Notes: generated by a model not told the origin, from the sequence alone. A stretch of DNA of 64,000 nucleotides from Rotaria sp. Silwood1 (GCA_905250075.1 CAJNOP010000036.1:805631-869630), one strand, 5' to 3'; numbered from the stretch's first letter, positions 1-14,073 are shown. Translations and numbers: made by a program.

Positions 1-1064
1 TTTCTATATTGGATACACTTAAAAAATGAAATTTCCAAGTTGTTGCTTTATTATTTTCGCAGCTTGGAAATCATTTTATCGATCGTTTTGCATAATGTAC
101 CGCTATACGTTTCCTTTTTCTTTTCTTAGTATATTCTCACATAATAAACCTTTCGAATTTTTGATTCCATTGTATCACTTTACTTTATCCAGCATGTTCC
201 TATGTAGAAGAATGATCTGAGAAAGAATGATTCACTATTATGGAATGGTATATATTATTTTGTTTGTTTTCGTGGAAACAAAATTTGAAGATAAGCTGTT
301 CCAAAATCAAAAGTTTATCTTAGAGTCTTCTGAATGCATTTATCGAAGTATGCAACATACAAAAACTAAAACTTTATTTATTACATCATAGTCATTTAAT
401 TATCATCTTATATAATGTAACATCATGTTGTACCATCTTATGGAAAAGAAGAGTCAAAGAATTCACGACAGAATGAAAAAAAATATACATTATTTCGGAT
501 ACTATCTGATAGAACAAAAAAACCTAGTGACAGTTACCTAATATTTTTCTTTTATCTTTTCTTCGTTTGCAATCATGAAATATATCATTTCGCTATAGAC
601 TATGATATAATCTATTAGAATATACAAATAATAGTTACTTTTCCATTTTCATTGTTGTATAACAGTAACATATTTAAACTAGACCTCCACTCAAACTAAG
701 CCCCAGTAGAAAAGACGCCTGACTGCAGAATTTTCATAATCCTCATGTATGTTCATAGTTATTTTTTTGAATCTAATTCATCTATATTAATAAATGTAGA
801 TGGACATTGGTTAATAACAAATATCAATTGCATATCCCTTTATTAGAACATTATCATTCTTTTTATTTTGTATATATAAACCATACAAAGTTTTTTCTAA
901 ACCACAATGGTCACTCAAATACTAAATCATTTATAACTATATAAGGAAATTATCAGCTGTTAGTTACCATTTTTTTCGTTCTTGCATCTTCCGCACAGAG
1001 TCAAAGAAAAATGGATTTCAGATGCGCCCTACGCACATTCTCACGAGCTTGACAAGTTTTTTTT

Positions 1065-1117
1065 GTGAGGTGTGAGTGAATCTCCTCTTTCTGATCTCAT
1101 CCACACTCACCTACACC
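1065..1117. repeat. G-rich/C-rich imperfect hairpin, telomere-like
   Basis: GTGAGGTGTGAGTG (1065-1078) is followed about 20 nt later by CCACACTCACCTACACC (1101-1117), an imperfect inverted repeat of GT/G-rich against AC/C-rich sequence in an otherwise AT-rich region. It resembles the hairpins at 5157-5225 and 33066-33115. Similarity to the TGTGGG telomere repeat known from bdelloids is inference. Confidence 0.4.
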
Positions 1118-4100
1118 AAAACCAGTTTTTTCAGTGTAGAAACTCTCAGTTACAGCTGATAGTCTGATGTAGAAAACCTTGCAAGTATTTGTCTCATTGC
1201 CGTTTCGATGTGGAGAGACAAATATGACAAGTTAATCTAAGAATGATTCGAAAATTTTGACCCTCTCAGCGAATTAAGGGTGTCTATCACGAATTTATAA
1301 TCTGTTAATTGATTGAAATAGGTAATTTTGTAGAATGCATCAATCTAGTCCAATGTTATTCCTATCGTACTAATCTTCAATGACTTGTTTCATCTTACAT
1401 TTCATTGAGAAGAATTTTTTTCATAACAGCTATATGTATTTTTATCCGAAAAGGTTTAATACAAAATTTGTCGTTTCAATGGAATAATATTCAGCATATT
1501 AGCTGATTATGATTTTAATTTTGTAACATTCTTTATATTCCTAAAGTTATTCATATTGACAATCTTATGTTTGAAAAGTTTCCTGCTTTGGAATTTGTCG
1601 TCTAATATTCTACTCGCTTGGATATATTTTTCGACGATTTTTGCAGGTTTAATTAAAATTCTCTAAGTGTTCTTTTTAAAATTCAATAGAAGATTCTAGA
1701 TAAATGAATATTATTCCATTGAAATGATAAGTCTCCTATAAAACTCTTGCGAGAATGAAAGACTTTTTCAAAAATGTAAGATGGAATTATTCACTCAAAA
1801 TTGATAAAATACCAAAAAGCAGTGGCATATATATTGATGCATGTCAAAGTATCTTCTCAGTAGATAAAATTCTCTCTTTTCTTCTATGAAATCATATATT
1901 TTGATCAATTATCATTAATTTACTTATAGGAGTCGAGACTTTTCAATCGCCTTTTATTATATCCAAAAACTACACGAATGTGATGGAGAAAAATAAATCT
2001 TTTGTAGAACTTTAAAAGATCTATGACAAAAAGAATAGAAGAGGCAGATCAAAGTGAAGGATTTTTAACTCTCCTAACTTTTTTCTCAACCTATGATTTA
2101 CTCAGAAGATATCGATATTAAATGCTATCAAAATTTGATGCTTTTTTTAAGCAAAAAGTCCAAAACATTGTTACCTATATTCATCGTAGATATACAGCAC
2201 ATGTAAAACAAGAAAATGTCTGTTATTTGTGATATGTTAGAATGAACTATTAGTGTGCCAATGGCTATAGTTATACTTATAATGATAGAGAATACAGAAA
2301 TAGGTTTGGCACTTGAATTTAACATTGATCAAAGGCACTAGTTCCTTGAAAAGAGTAACAACAATTTTATTTAATATCATAAGAAAAAGGCATTCGTAAT
2401 CTGTACAACCATGGGAGTTTTTATTTGATAAATGTTTTTGTTTCATCGACGAACTCATTCTTCTTAAGAAGACAACAGTTGACGAAATTAAATTGATCAT
2501 CCACTGAAATCATCTCAATCTACGACGAAGCAGTAGTTAAAAAAGAACCAATCTTTCATATCAGAGCATAAGTGTATTTATAAAAATCATGACTTTTCAG
2601 AAGAATTTGAATAGTTTGTTCAAGATTTTTATCGATAAATTTACTAGCGATGAAAAAATTTGCGCAGACATACTGCTATAATTCAAATGTTTCTTTGACT
2701 AGCGAATACTTCAGTCGGAGTTAACAGACATGTTTTTGTTTTTGTTTTCAATGCATAGTTTATAAAATAACCAATGACATAACTATTAACTACTTCTACC
2801 AGCGTTCCGCAAGGTTCCAGCATCATCATCATTTTAAGGATTGTGACCTTGCAAAATTCTCTTTTTCTTTTGAATAACTTTTGAAAAATTTATATTCAAA
2901 ATATCCAAACGTAAGAAATTGTTTTTTTTTGGTGAAAAATACAAGATTTTCTTAAGTTTAATTAAAGAACAGAGTGAATATTTGTGATACAAGCCAGTTT
3001 CAATTTTATCTAAATTTGCACTTATTCAGAAGAAATATATTTATTTAAGATTCAGAGACTTAACTGATAATATCTAGAGTTTCTCAATTTCGTCGATGGC
3101 GAATTTCCACGAAAATGTGACTTCAAGGAATGACATATTGGAGAAAGTCATTTTGACGGAAATCGACTAACCTTATATTTCAATAAAACAAAGTTAGCTT
3201 GAAAAATGCAGATGAGATTGATTGTTCTATTTAAAAGAGGGAGACAATTAACTGTAACTATGGGGAGATATTTTCTTAGTCTAGACGAATTGGCAACGAC
3301 TTCCTTGTTGAAACAAAAAGTAAGATAAATTGATAATAATCCGAAAATCGAAAAAAAGAAACATTTCTCTAGGGAAAAAAGATGAAGATTACAACGATAA
3401 CTTATGTTACTTACTGAGCATTAAAGTCCCACTATAAATTCAATCATTTGACTTGCTTAAACTCAGTTCTGATCAGATTTAGAATGACTAGAATCGATTG
3501 TAACAGAAGATAGAAATTCGAAAACAATATTTATTTTAGACTTTTTCTATTCTAACCATAATTCATAGACAATAGGGTGTATAAATTTATAGATTAACTG
3601 AAAACCCACACCTTATTGCATATACTTCTGTTTAAATTAAATTTTACGGGAAAAAATTTCTTTATTTTGTTTCGTCACGTGTGTGCAAAGTTTACTGTTT
3701 CAACGACAAAACAACAGTTGAAGCATAGTTACGTAAGTTAGAACAGAAAATTTAAATCACGAAAGTAGATTATGAGAAAAAAAGTTTTGAAGAATACGAC
3801 CATCTTTCATGTCATCAGCTCGTTCATAAGCTGCTAATCGTCTCTCCTATTCTCAGTAATGAAAATAAAACAGAATTCGGCATCATGCTATTCATTGGGA
3901 CAACGACATCTACCATAAACAGATATTAGTCATTTTGGAAAAGTGAATAAGTAAATATAAATATCTTTGAAGTATTTTATCTTGTAAGATCAGCTGAAAT
4001 CATACTAGAATAGTGACCTAACACATTTTACATTAAAACGCACTGTAGGATTCTTGTAAGATCTTACTGCCTGCTTGTTTAACCTGGGTGCGTGTACAAG

Positions 4101-5156
4101 TCTTTTAGTATCTTTAGAATGTAATAGGAACATGGTGTGACCATTTTCTTACAGAATATTCTATAGTGATGATCGGATTTTCGTTATTAATGATCTATTT
4201 TTTTCTGAAGTCATGTATTTTGATGATTGTATTGTTCAGTTGGAACTTACAAAAGTTTATGATTTCTATAAACAATTTCTCAGAAATGTAAATCTAAAAT
4301 AACTTTATACAACAATGCCATGTCTGTCAGGCATCGAACTGAACTCGAACTCGTAGAAGACGGTTCGATTCCGTTTCGGATAGTTACTGTTAAATACTGC
4401 CCAATGATAATCGGATTGTCATCTTACAAGAAAACACTAATGTTCATATTTTCTAATATATGAAGGTGAGATGAACGAATAATGATGAATTGCTTTTTAC
4501 ATTAAAATATTCAATTTTTTTTTCTTTATTATTAAAATTTTTTTTGTATTGATAACAAAATAATAAGAAGTAGGAATAATAAATCAAGAAAAAAGAATTG
4601 TTATTTGAATAAGAAGAAACGATTGTAGTTCGAGAATTTTTAAATTTATCATTATCAACGAGTTTTCAGAAAGCAAGTTCAATAGGATGAAGTATGGTAG
4701 ATGCTTTTACATATAATATACTAAATCAAAACGATTCAAAGAGTACTGGTTATAAATGCAAATTTTAATTCAGATTTGTGCATTTTCCTCTTAGATTTCA
4801 GCGACATGATTTAAATATTAGAGACCAATGAGCATGATTTTCCTAGTAAAAGGAGAAAGAATGGCAACAGAAAAGGCACTGAATGACATCATCAACCAGA
4901 TTTAGACTATTCTAAAACATTTGAAAGACTTTCTTGAAACTTTAATGACTGAAATATGTTTGTGAATACTTTAATCGACTTATTTACTAGTTAAATCAAT
5001 GGTTGAAATCATAATAAAACATACAATATGAAATACAGATTAACAAGCCAAACAGAAATTAGAGCACAAATGCACAAAATAAATGAGACTTATGGTTTTT
5101 GTGGATCTTGTTGATATGTTTTCATTTTATGAATCGATATTTTTAGTCTTTATTGA

Positions 5157-5225
5157 GGGTGTGGGTATGGATGAGAGAGAGTATCGATCCATCAACACAT
5201 CCAAACAACATCTACACTCACACCC
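5157..5225. repeat. G-rich/C-rich hairpin, telomere-like
   Basis: GGGTGTGGGTATGGATG (5157-5173) pairs with CATCTACACTCACACCC (5209-5225); 14 of 17 positions are complementary across a 35-nt loop. The left arm contains TGTGGG, the unit reported for bdelloid telomeres. It is a single copy, not a tandem array, so it could equally be the end of a small foldback element. Confidence 0.5.
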
Positions 5226-5661
5226 AAGACAATGATGAGATCGTATTTTGAATGTGTGCAAGTAAATCAGCATATACTTTTTTTGGATTCGATTCATTTA
5301 TTAATACTTGTTCAAATTGACGTCGTTGTTCAATACTCGTTAACTAAAATAAGTAAAATAGATTTTTTTTCATACAATTAATATTTGGAGTTTTTCTTTT
5401 GTCTCTTTTATAATACCTGCAGATAATATTCTCGACCAGCAATAAGAAATAAGCGATTGTTTAATTCTTTAAAATGATCACTGAAACGTGATAACATCAA
5501 TGAAAATCTAAAAAGTAAATGATATACCATATTATCTATGAAAATTCATTTTGACATTTCATGACGAAATTTATTGATTTTGTATTGATCGTTATTCCTT
5601 CGGATTGCAACAAAGAGTTTTTTTTTTCATTAATGTTTTACTATTTATCTTTTCCAAATAA

Positions 5662-5761
5662 NNNNNNNNNNNNNNNNNNNNNNNNNNNNNNNNNNNNNNN
5701 NNNNNNNNNNNNNNNNNNNNNNNNNNNNNNNNNNNNNNNNNNNNNNNNNNNNNNNNNNNNN
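5662..5761. other. Scaffold gap (100 N)
   Basis: Exactly 100 N, the usual placeholder for a gap of unknown size. It lies just upstream of the F-box/LRR-like remnant, so the missing sequence may hold that gene's 5' end. Confidence 0.98.
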
Positions 5762-5974
5762 AACGTCGTAGTATCGAAGTTGAAGTTCATTTGTAAGTTT
5801 GAAAAATTGAAATAGTACTGTCTAACTACACGCTAGGAATTAAGATGTTTAGAAAATTCATTTTTACATCCTAGTTTTTATTTGAAGAAGTTAACTAACA
5901 TCAAGTTATTATTATAGTCATGATCAATAGAAGATACATGAAATAGGATACAAAAAAAACATTTAAAGAAAAAA

Positions 5975-6860
5975 TTGAAAAGATCTATGAAATCTATAAA
6001 ATTATTTTATAGTTCAATCGATAAAGATGTATTTATTTTAAAAAAATATCCTTTTATTTTTCAGGATGAACTATGTAATTTGAAATATTTGTCATTAATA
6101 TGCTATGATACAATTTGTCTATATGATGAATTAGTGGTACTTCTTCTTAATCGTATGTCATATCTTGAAGAATTAACTTTATATATTTGTATCATAAATC
6201 GATTTACATTCGTCAATGGAACTCATCTTCATAATAAAATGCTTACTTATATGCCACGACTTCATACATTTAATTTTTATATTAGTACAAAGAAGAACAT
6301 CGATGATGCAACTCATTGCATATCTAATTATGATATTCAACGAACTTTTATAAATATAGATCTTTACCAGGCGATTTGTATTCTAGACTATTTCGATACT
6401 TTTAAGACTGTATGTCATGTTTTCTCACTCCCATTTATATTTGATCGTCTCAAACAGATCACGAACAATCTTCCATCTATTATATTCAGATCTGTAACTC
6501 ATTTGGAATTGCAGAATGAACTTCCATTCAAACATGTATTTTTCATTCAAGTTACTCGAGCTTTTCCATTACTTAAATCCACAATTTTGGAGATCTTACA
6601 AATATCCATTCGTTGACAACTATTCATATTCGATTATCGAGTATTCTCATCTTATTTCACTTGATTGAAGTTATGTTGATCAGTTTCTGAATGAATTAAA
6701 AACACATTTATCATGTTTAACTGAATTCAAAGTTTCATATGATCAATTGAAAAGCGTAACAAAAAACTTTACAAGAAATGCAACACGACAAAATTATACC
6801 AAAGTGAAACGATTAATTGTCGAAGACTCAATTTTTAATTCTATCTTGTTTTGATTTCAT
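5975..6860 (+). pseudogene. F-box/LRR-like gene remnant (rotifer family)
   Basis: An open frame of 213 codons (5975-6616) carries leucine-rich helices with the texture of LRR proteins: YLEELTLYI, MPRLHTFNFYI, SVTHLELQN and FPLLKS. Bdelloids have large families of F-box proteins with this type of LRR tail (family knowledge; no search run). After a stop at 6614-6616 the reading resumes in another frame as YSIIEYSHLISLD, then a stop, then a stretch ending in KSVTKNFTRNATRQN and KVKRLIVED near 6840. The tail is therefore broken by at least one frameshift and one stop. No F-box is visible upstream, where an assembly gap lies 213 bases before the open frame. The alternative is a recently truncated but expressed protein. 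Confidence 0.55.
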
Positions 6861-9575
6861 TTAAATAAAAAACAATAATTAACATCTTACATTTTTTGAG
6901 AAAATAGAAAAGGTGTTAAATATTATTTGTTAATGATCGGACTATACGCAACATAAAACAATTCAGTGATCATTTGCGATCGTTCAATCTGAAGAAAGAA
7001 ATACGAAAATGGTTATTTATTGCTTCAATTACACAGATGATAACAGAATCCTTTCACATTAAACATAAGCAATAATTATTAAGATTCCTTAATGAATAGT
7101 TGTTTCAGGATCATCTTCAAATTATCTAATTCCAATGACATTTATTCTCTAATCATAATCATAGTTATATGGATCGTTTCGATTTATAGTTTAGGTGATA
7201 AACAAAAATAATAATTTCGTTTTCTTTTCCTGAAAGCTCTTTTTCTTACTAACTTCTTTTTTTGTAAGTTTTAAAGATTTTAGGAAAGATTTATTGTAGT
7301 CAATATTGTAAGAGGAGAGATACAGCGGATATGCTCAAATGATTTGTTATGGTCGAACGATTTGTAAGTCAACTGTATTTTCACTTATGTTATATTGACT
7401 ACAATATGTTTTCCATGAAAACTTAAGAATTTCCGACAAACAAATTATTAAGAAACCTATGATACAATGCTGCAAATATGATAAAATAATTTATATGGAT
7501 AGACAAATACAAGAGACTTCTATGGAAAAAAGTCTTGTTCAAATGGAGATATTTGTAAATTCTTTTCTCACACTGATGTTTAAATTATAATTTCATAAGG
7601 AACTTGATTGTTTGACAAGATTCATTCCGAATATAATTAGCTAACATGTATTCAACCTCGCTCATGATTCGTATTAATCAAATTAATTTCTTGGTCTACA
7701 GACAACGAATAATAGAAGTCTTTATTGTTTTTCGATATCAATATAAAGCATTAACTAGCTGTTCTCTTTTACAAAGTAACTTGATATTAATTCTACAGAT
7801 CCATGCTGCCAATTTTTAGCGAAGGGTAATGTGTTGAACAATTCTATCAGATAAAGAAGATTATTCCATCATACTCAAAGCAAACAAACTAAAGGATAGC
7901 TTTATATTCGATGACACTGTAATGTTGAGACGATTCATGGCATAACTCTGAATGAACTAGGATGGTCTCAACCGATTTTCAAAAATCCGCGTGAAAGAGC
8001 CTAAACCTAATGAAATCAGTGCTGGCTTTCAAATCGATAAGAGCAGATACTACACTTAGATCTTCGCTGAAAAAGTTGAGCAGCGATAGCTATTTTTTTG
8101 TTTTGCTATAAGAAATCTTCATTATGAGATTGTCATTTCGCATTTAAAAAAAGTAACAATGAAAATAAAATTAACAATAACACGAGATGATTTTATAATA
8201 GTGAATGTAACCATTTGGTATCATGCAGATCACTATTCAAAAAAATTGATTTATCTCAATCATTGTTCAACTATCTTACATCGAACAAAATTTATCTCTA
8301 GAGTTTTTATAAAAATGGTGAGAACCTTGAGATAGTAATCTGAATTACACCAGTTAGGGTGATTCGAATCATTCCAACTGGAGAGAACTTTGAAAACCTC
8401 TAGTATTTCTCAAGTAGGTTTTCAAGTATTGTTCCTCAGACAAGAAAATGTTCGTCTCATTTTGCTCTATCTTCTCATGTGAAGCGAGGCAAACATGAAC
8501 TAATTTGGCCGATTATCAATCGAAATTGTGAAACATAAACAAAAAAGAACAGTTTTTTTCGACTCACCCTTTCTATCTTTGGATGAATATTTCATTTTTA
8601 TGAAAAGTCTCACGAAACAAAAATAACTCGATGAAAAATAAACTACTCTCTCTTGATAAAAAAAAAAAAGAATTTGAAACCATCTATCAATTCTCTGAAA
8701 ATAGAAAATTCTATTGTGTGGATGAGAATAAAAATACCAATCGTATAATCATTAACTTATGTAGTTCTATAGTGTCTCTCTTTCATTAGTACGTAGATTA
8801 ACGGTACATTCATTTTTTAATGAATTTGGCTTTGACTATCTCAATGAAAGATATAATAATTCTGACTCATATATTCATTAGGTTATACGTATTTCTTACA
8901 TCCTCTCCACAGAAAAGGATATTTGAGCTTATATGGGACACATTTCTCGATGTCCAAACACTTACGATCAACATGTACTTTTATTTTTTTACACAAAATG
9001 AGTTGTATCGATTAGTTTGATATAAATATAGTTTTATAATAATTGAAGATTACAATATACGAGTAGATTATTTTGTTTGTGATATACTTATAGTATATTT
9101 CTCATAGAAAATGCATATATTTTCCAAAATGAATATTCTGAAGCAAGTCAAAACAATTTCAATTCAACATTATACTGACAATCTTTATTATGATGGTATT
9201 AAGAATGCTATAGGTTTTTTATTTTACAATAAAGCATGTCCTTCAGACCATTTTGCACGGCGATATTTCTTCTTTTTTTGACTTTGTTACGTCTAACTAT
9301 ACAATCAGTCGAGATCATGAGTATTTGATATATGAAAATCATTTTTATTAAATTCATGTAGAATTATTCTATAAATAGTTATTTAAAATGAAAAGTATTA
9401 TCGATAAATTTTATATGTCAGAAGAAACTATTATAATAATCTCTTGAAATACAGAGCCATTTGATAGATATATTCGTTAGATTTTTTTATTATCATGTCT
9501 TCGGATATGTCTTAATGGTGTTTGTGGGTGAAGGACAAAACTAATTCATCATGAGATCGTACATAGACGAATAAT
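6861..9575. other. No recognisable gene
   Basis: AT-rich sequence with scattered stops in all frames. A 66-codon frame at 8820-9020 has no recognisable domain. I see no terminal repeats, RNA gene or transposase motif here. Confidence 0.5.
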
Positions 9576-9830
9576 TGCATATAACTTTAATTACTAGTAT
9601 TACTCTGTCAGCAGCTAGTGATGTAACTACCTTTGTCACGACAATAGCAACCGTTGTGCCTATTACCAGCTTTAAAACTTACAGGATTTATTCTCTTCAC
9701 AAGAAAATTAAAGTCATTCATGATGAATTAGATAAACGAAATTTTTGTGCATAAGAGAAAAAGAAACGAGATGTGTTTATTACAATAATTGCAGATGCAA
9801 GTGCCAATCTTGTTTTGATGAATATTGGTT
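9576..9830 (+). pseudogene. Coding-like remnant with a hydrophobic segment, family unknown
   Basis: One plus-strand frame reads through about 85 codons with a single stop. It has a small/hydrophobic stretch (SAASDVTTFVTTIATVVP), then a charged amphipathic stretch (HKKIKVIHDELDKRN), a stop, and KKKRDVFITIIADASANL. The alternation of a membrane-like helix with a charged helix looks protein-like. I do not recognise the family. The stop and the lack of clear exon borders suggest decay. Confidence 0.3.
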
Positions 9831-11873
9831 CAATAGTCTTTTTCAAATGCTATCAAAATAGAATAAAAAAAAACAAGAAAAAAATACTGACCGATTAAAC
9901 ATATCTTAAGGGCACTGCTCATGAAGCGTGATGACATAGCTTTTTGACTACCATTTTGCAGTTTTGATCAGAACAAGTAGAATTTGAGTGAGAACTAACA
10001 TGATATTCTGGATCAGCATCCAAAATTAAGTATCTTCACATAAGTCTACTCATACTTGAATGTTGATCCAAAATATTCATATTAATTTCTATTCATATTG
10101 TAATTTTTCTGATCGAAATCTACTAAACAGGAGCAAAACAAAGGCGCAATTTTTTTAGGACGGCAGTAAGTGAATATCTTGAATAACTGTTCGAGTGCTA
10201 TAAAATATAGTCAGGCTGGAATTTGATGAGAGTCAGTCTTAGTTAAACTCCGTCATGGATGATCCTAGTTCATTGGCACCTATCGTAGACAATACTTTAA
10301 TTGTCAAACTTGAATATAAATAAGACTCACTGCGTTAGTTATTGATGATTGTTTAGAGATTCTTATCTTTCGATAGTTTACATGCATAAGAAAAACAGCA
10401 AGTATGAAAGGAAAAATGATGCATGAAAGAAATATTTCTCATCTCCTTTATAATTTCTACTATTCCGATGTACTGGAGCATAAACAAAACAGAAAGAGAT
10501 ATCATTATTGAGAAATCTTTAATTTTCTGTTGTGTAGGAAAATTTAAGACTATCTATTTATTTTCATTTATTGGTACATACTAAATTCTGAAGTTTGTTG
10601 CTCGATATGTGCTTTATTCATGTAGTTTTGTTCGAATGTTCTTTTTTATTATTCAGATGAATAACAGATGTATCTATTTCTATGGTCTTTCTTTATGTAA
10701 ACACTTTGCATTACTCTTCCCAACAAATCAATGTTGCTTTCAAAAAAAAAGAAATATTCTTAGAATGTACCCTTAATCTCTGTTTTAAAACTCAAAATAA
10801 TTCTGTTACTGACGTATAAACACGACCGTATATGCAAACAGATTCCTGAACTACACTTACTTTCACAATATACCTATTTTTTTTAAACTGAATTTCAAGT
10901 ACAACTAGCGTAATGCTACTGAAATATAAAACAAAGACAATAAAATATGAGAAAATAAATGAGAAAATCGACACCAACATGAATTAAGACAAACTGAGTT
11001 CGAGCTGCTCATTATAGACTCGAGTTCGGTACAAGTCTATACGTGTTCCATAAAAATTCGCATTCATCATTTTAACTACCTTTAACACTTTATTTTACTT
11101 CTTTTTAGTCGCTCTACGTTTTTTCATACATCTTTGTCATGTCGATTTGTATTATTTAATGCATAGAAAATTTTCTATGATACGACCAAATACTTATATA
11201 AAATAGTATATAATTTTAATAAAAAATGATTTCGTTAAATGTATAATAATTTGAAAAGATTTATCTGTTATTTTTTTTTCATATTAGTGAACACCTACTT
11301 CTCTTTAGTATTAAGAGTAATTTTGATATATCGTACTTTTGTCGTGTATCATACGTAGTTTAACAAAGACACTGATTCTTCATGACGTCTTTCAAACATC
11401 TATGGTTATTTGTATTGTTGACTTCAAAGACTGCAAGATTCATTTCAATCACAAGAAATTCAGAGGCATCTGTAATAAATTATCTCGATAAAACGAGATA
11501 TCTTTATGTCGATGATTACCATTGCTATTGTTTATCACATTTACATGAACATCACTAGAATAACCAACGTAAACTTTAACATCATGCAAACAGAAATTTA
11601 TACACATACCCAAGAGAAGCTTGAATTATTCGTCACTATATCTAACAATGCTATATTTATATTTTGCAATGTATTGATTTATGTAAAGAAGCTTATTTGT
11701 AGTATCAATGAACACTGTGGCCAAAGATGTATAATACTTATTTTTATTTACTATCGTTCATATTCTTTTCTTTCGATTTTCTTTTAAGATCTCATGCAAA
11801 AAAAATGAGATAAATATCCGATCCCGCTTCTCTTCAGTAGAAAAATGTTGAAAGAAAATTTTTTTTTTGAGAG
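9831..11873. other. No recognisable gene
   Basis: AT-rich with homopolymer A and T runs. Frames of up to 93 codons (for example 11506-11787) have biased hydrophobic composition and no domain features; I treat them as chance frames. Confidence 0.5.
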
Positions 11874-12241
11874 ACAGATGTAGAATTTATTCCTCGTTAG
11901 AATTATATGTAAATTTTATAACACATCTATAATAACAAGACGATGTTATAGAAAAGTGAAGTACTCTGTAAACAAATGCATATCTATTTTTTTCATTACT
12001 TCATAGGAAATTTTCTTCTCGTTGTATCTGTATATGATGTTTTTCTGTTTATATATTCATCAACAAGATGACATAAGCAGAAAAAAAAATAATTGATATT
12101 TCGTGGCGTTATTCTACATTTTATGAAAAGTATAGACATGTGTTTTAAGAATACTTCACTTTTCTTTAACACCGCCTTGTTTTTATGAATGTGCCATAAA
12201 ATTTATGTATGATTCTAAAGAGGAATAAATTCTACATCTGT
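11874..12241. mobile_element. Inverted-repeat (MITE-like) element, 368 bp
   Basis: The left arm begins ACAGATGTAGAATTTATTCC at 11874 and its exact reverse complement ends at 12241. Beyond the first 20 bases the arms stay recognisably complementary for roughly 90-95 bases (about 80% by eye), from 11874 to about 11967 and from about 12149 to 12241, around a centre of about 180 bases. No coding sequence is visible inside. I could not define a target-site duplication, so the superfamily is unknown. The arm divergence suggests an old insertion. Confidence 0.6.
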
Positions 12242-14065
12242 TATTGAAAAAACACTTTTTTTTCGACATTGTTCTATTGCAGAGCAGTAGAGGCAGACAT
12301 TTTCCCCAATACTCTTGTATCCGATGTGATTTTTTGTGCAGTTAAATCGAGCAACATATATATCAATATGCTTTTTCTGTTTTTTATATTTTTTTAGCTG
12401 TTACTGGTGATGGAGGAATGATTTTTTAGATTTACTCTTCTTTTAAGTATGTATGTACATTTAGTTTATTTTTGATTGATTTTGGGTTGATTTACTTCTA
12501 TTTCTTGCTAGATTTTTTCTTCTATTTTGCTTCTAAAAACAAGTGTGTTTAGTCTAAATGAAACAACATTGATTCTTAGATGTTTTTAGTTAAACGCTTG
12601 TTGATTGAAAAAATTCAATTTTCTGACAATTATGAGGGTTGTCACAGATTCGATCTAGTTCGATTAAGTAAGGTTAACAATTTGCTAAAATTGATAGAAA
12701 ATCGTGGAGATCGATTAGTGAAATTAATTTGTTTGATTAACTTAACAATCTATGAAATATCCATAGCAAGTTCCAGCATTGAGTAAATCGACTATTGTTA
12801 AAATGTTTAGAAAAATAACTATTTTCCATTTAATTTACTCTATAATTGTTATTAAGTATCAATACATTAGCTAAAGACTGTTCAAATGGCTACCGATGAG
12901 ATCAAACGAAAAAGTTAGTCTCAAGTTATGCATATAGATATACTTCACTCAATGAAAAATCACATACGTCTTAACAATCATATTCAAAATAAAAGAAATT
13001 TATTCATGTTGAATAAATTAGTTTGATGAGAGACTAATAAAAAAAATGGAAAATTTTTTATTTAGTCCTCTTTTCGATATGCAAGCCAGTCGGATATGCT
13101 AAATTTTGATTAGTGTTCATAGTGGAGAATAGAAAAACATGTGAAAACTTTTCATATGACCTATTTGTCTTTTTTAATAATATTCGATTTGTTTGTCTTA
13201 AAGAATTCCGCGCTTAGGTATTCTATCTTATCTATTTTGATTTAGTAATATTGATTAATTTATAAATTCGAGTGATATTATACTATTTCTTTGAATCTAG
13301 TGAAAAGAAAGGTATTGTAAATATGTTGAAAGCTAGAAAAAGAAGAGCTTTTCAATGGAATCACCATAACAGCATCAATGCATAGAGTACATTCGATTTA
13401 TCGTTTTGGTCCAAAACAATAGAAAAAAAAAATGTCCAAACTCTTCTGGTCCATTTACTTTAACGTCTTTTTGAGTCGTGTCTCAATAATGCGACGCAGA
13501 TATAAAAGATTAGTTAAGTGAGCAAATACTTTTTTTTAATTTTTGAGTAATTGAATTAAACTTTCAATTTTGACATGTATGACAAATTTTTGATTTCTTT
13601 CAGAAAAGGCTTATTATTCTTTTATCAACATCTCCCGAAAATATCTCAAATCAAATTATATTCAAGAATTGTTGACTCAAAAGATGTTTGTAAGTATAAA
13701 AAAGAAAAATTCATTCAACGTCTTCATCTTCTCTCGGTAGTAACTTTGTGCAATGGAAGAAAACAGCACTAAAGAGTTTCTATGGAATGAAGAAGTTTGC
13801 ATTACCCCTTGAGTGAAATAGTAGACAAATGACAAATATTGATCAAGAGCATATATCATCGATAATTGAATGTTTTTTTTTTAATTGTCTCATATGAATG
13901 GCTAAAAATATTCCGTCAACATCACTATTTTGAGTAGCTAATGTGGTTATGATTGGAAATGCATACTGATTCCGTTAGTGTTTTTTTGCGTTCTGATTCT
14001 TTCAAATTGAGCTTATTTAAACCAGTAGACATGCTACAAAAGTTTCATGACAATAGAAAAATACT
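12242..14065. other. No recognisable gene
   Basis: Frames at 12580-12786 and 13575-13772 (65-68 codons) have no recognisable features. The last 150 bases before the EF-hand gene are similar to the upstream region of its decayed copy, so the promoter region lies at 13960-14200. Confidence 0.5.
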
Positions 14066-14073
14066 TATATAAA
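14066..14073 (+). promoter_or_regulatory. TATA box of the EF-hand gene
   Basis: TATATAAA lies 128 nt before the ATG at 14201. The decayed copy keeps the same TATATAAA at 17178-17185, 128 nt before its own start, so the promoter was part of the duplicated unit. Confidence 0.5.

Larger units (their letters stand above)
1..5661. other. Gene-poor AT-rich stretch before scaffold gap
   Basis: No open reading frame here looks like a real protein: the few frames of 60-90 codons are rich in F, I, Y and S, have no domain resemblance, and lack neighbouring exons. A tRNA-like T-arm near 4360 has no partner acceptor stem. Two G-rich/C-rich hairpins (1065-1117 and 5157-5225) are the only structured elements I can support. 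Confidence 0.6.

Noticed and set aside
4340..4385. tRNA-like T-arm ACGGTTCGATTCCGT followed by a possible acceptor strand
   Set aside because: No matching 5' acceptor strand, D-arm or anticodon stem within 75 bases upstream; at best a tRNA-derived fragment.
12580..12786. 68-codon plus-strand frame with mixed composition
   Set aside because: No domain, no flanking splice sites giving extension, and no promoter signal.
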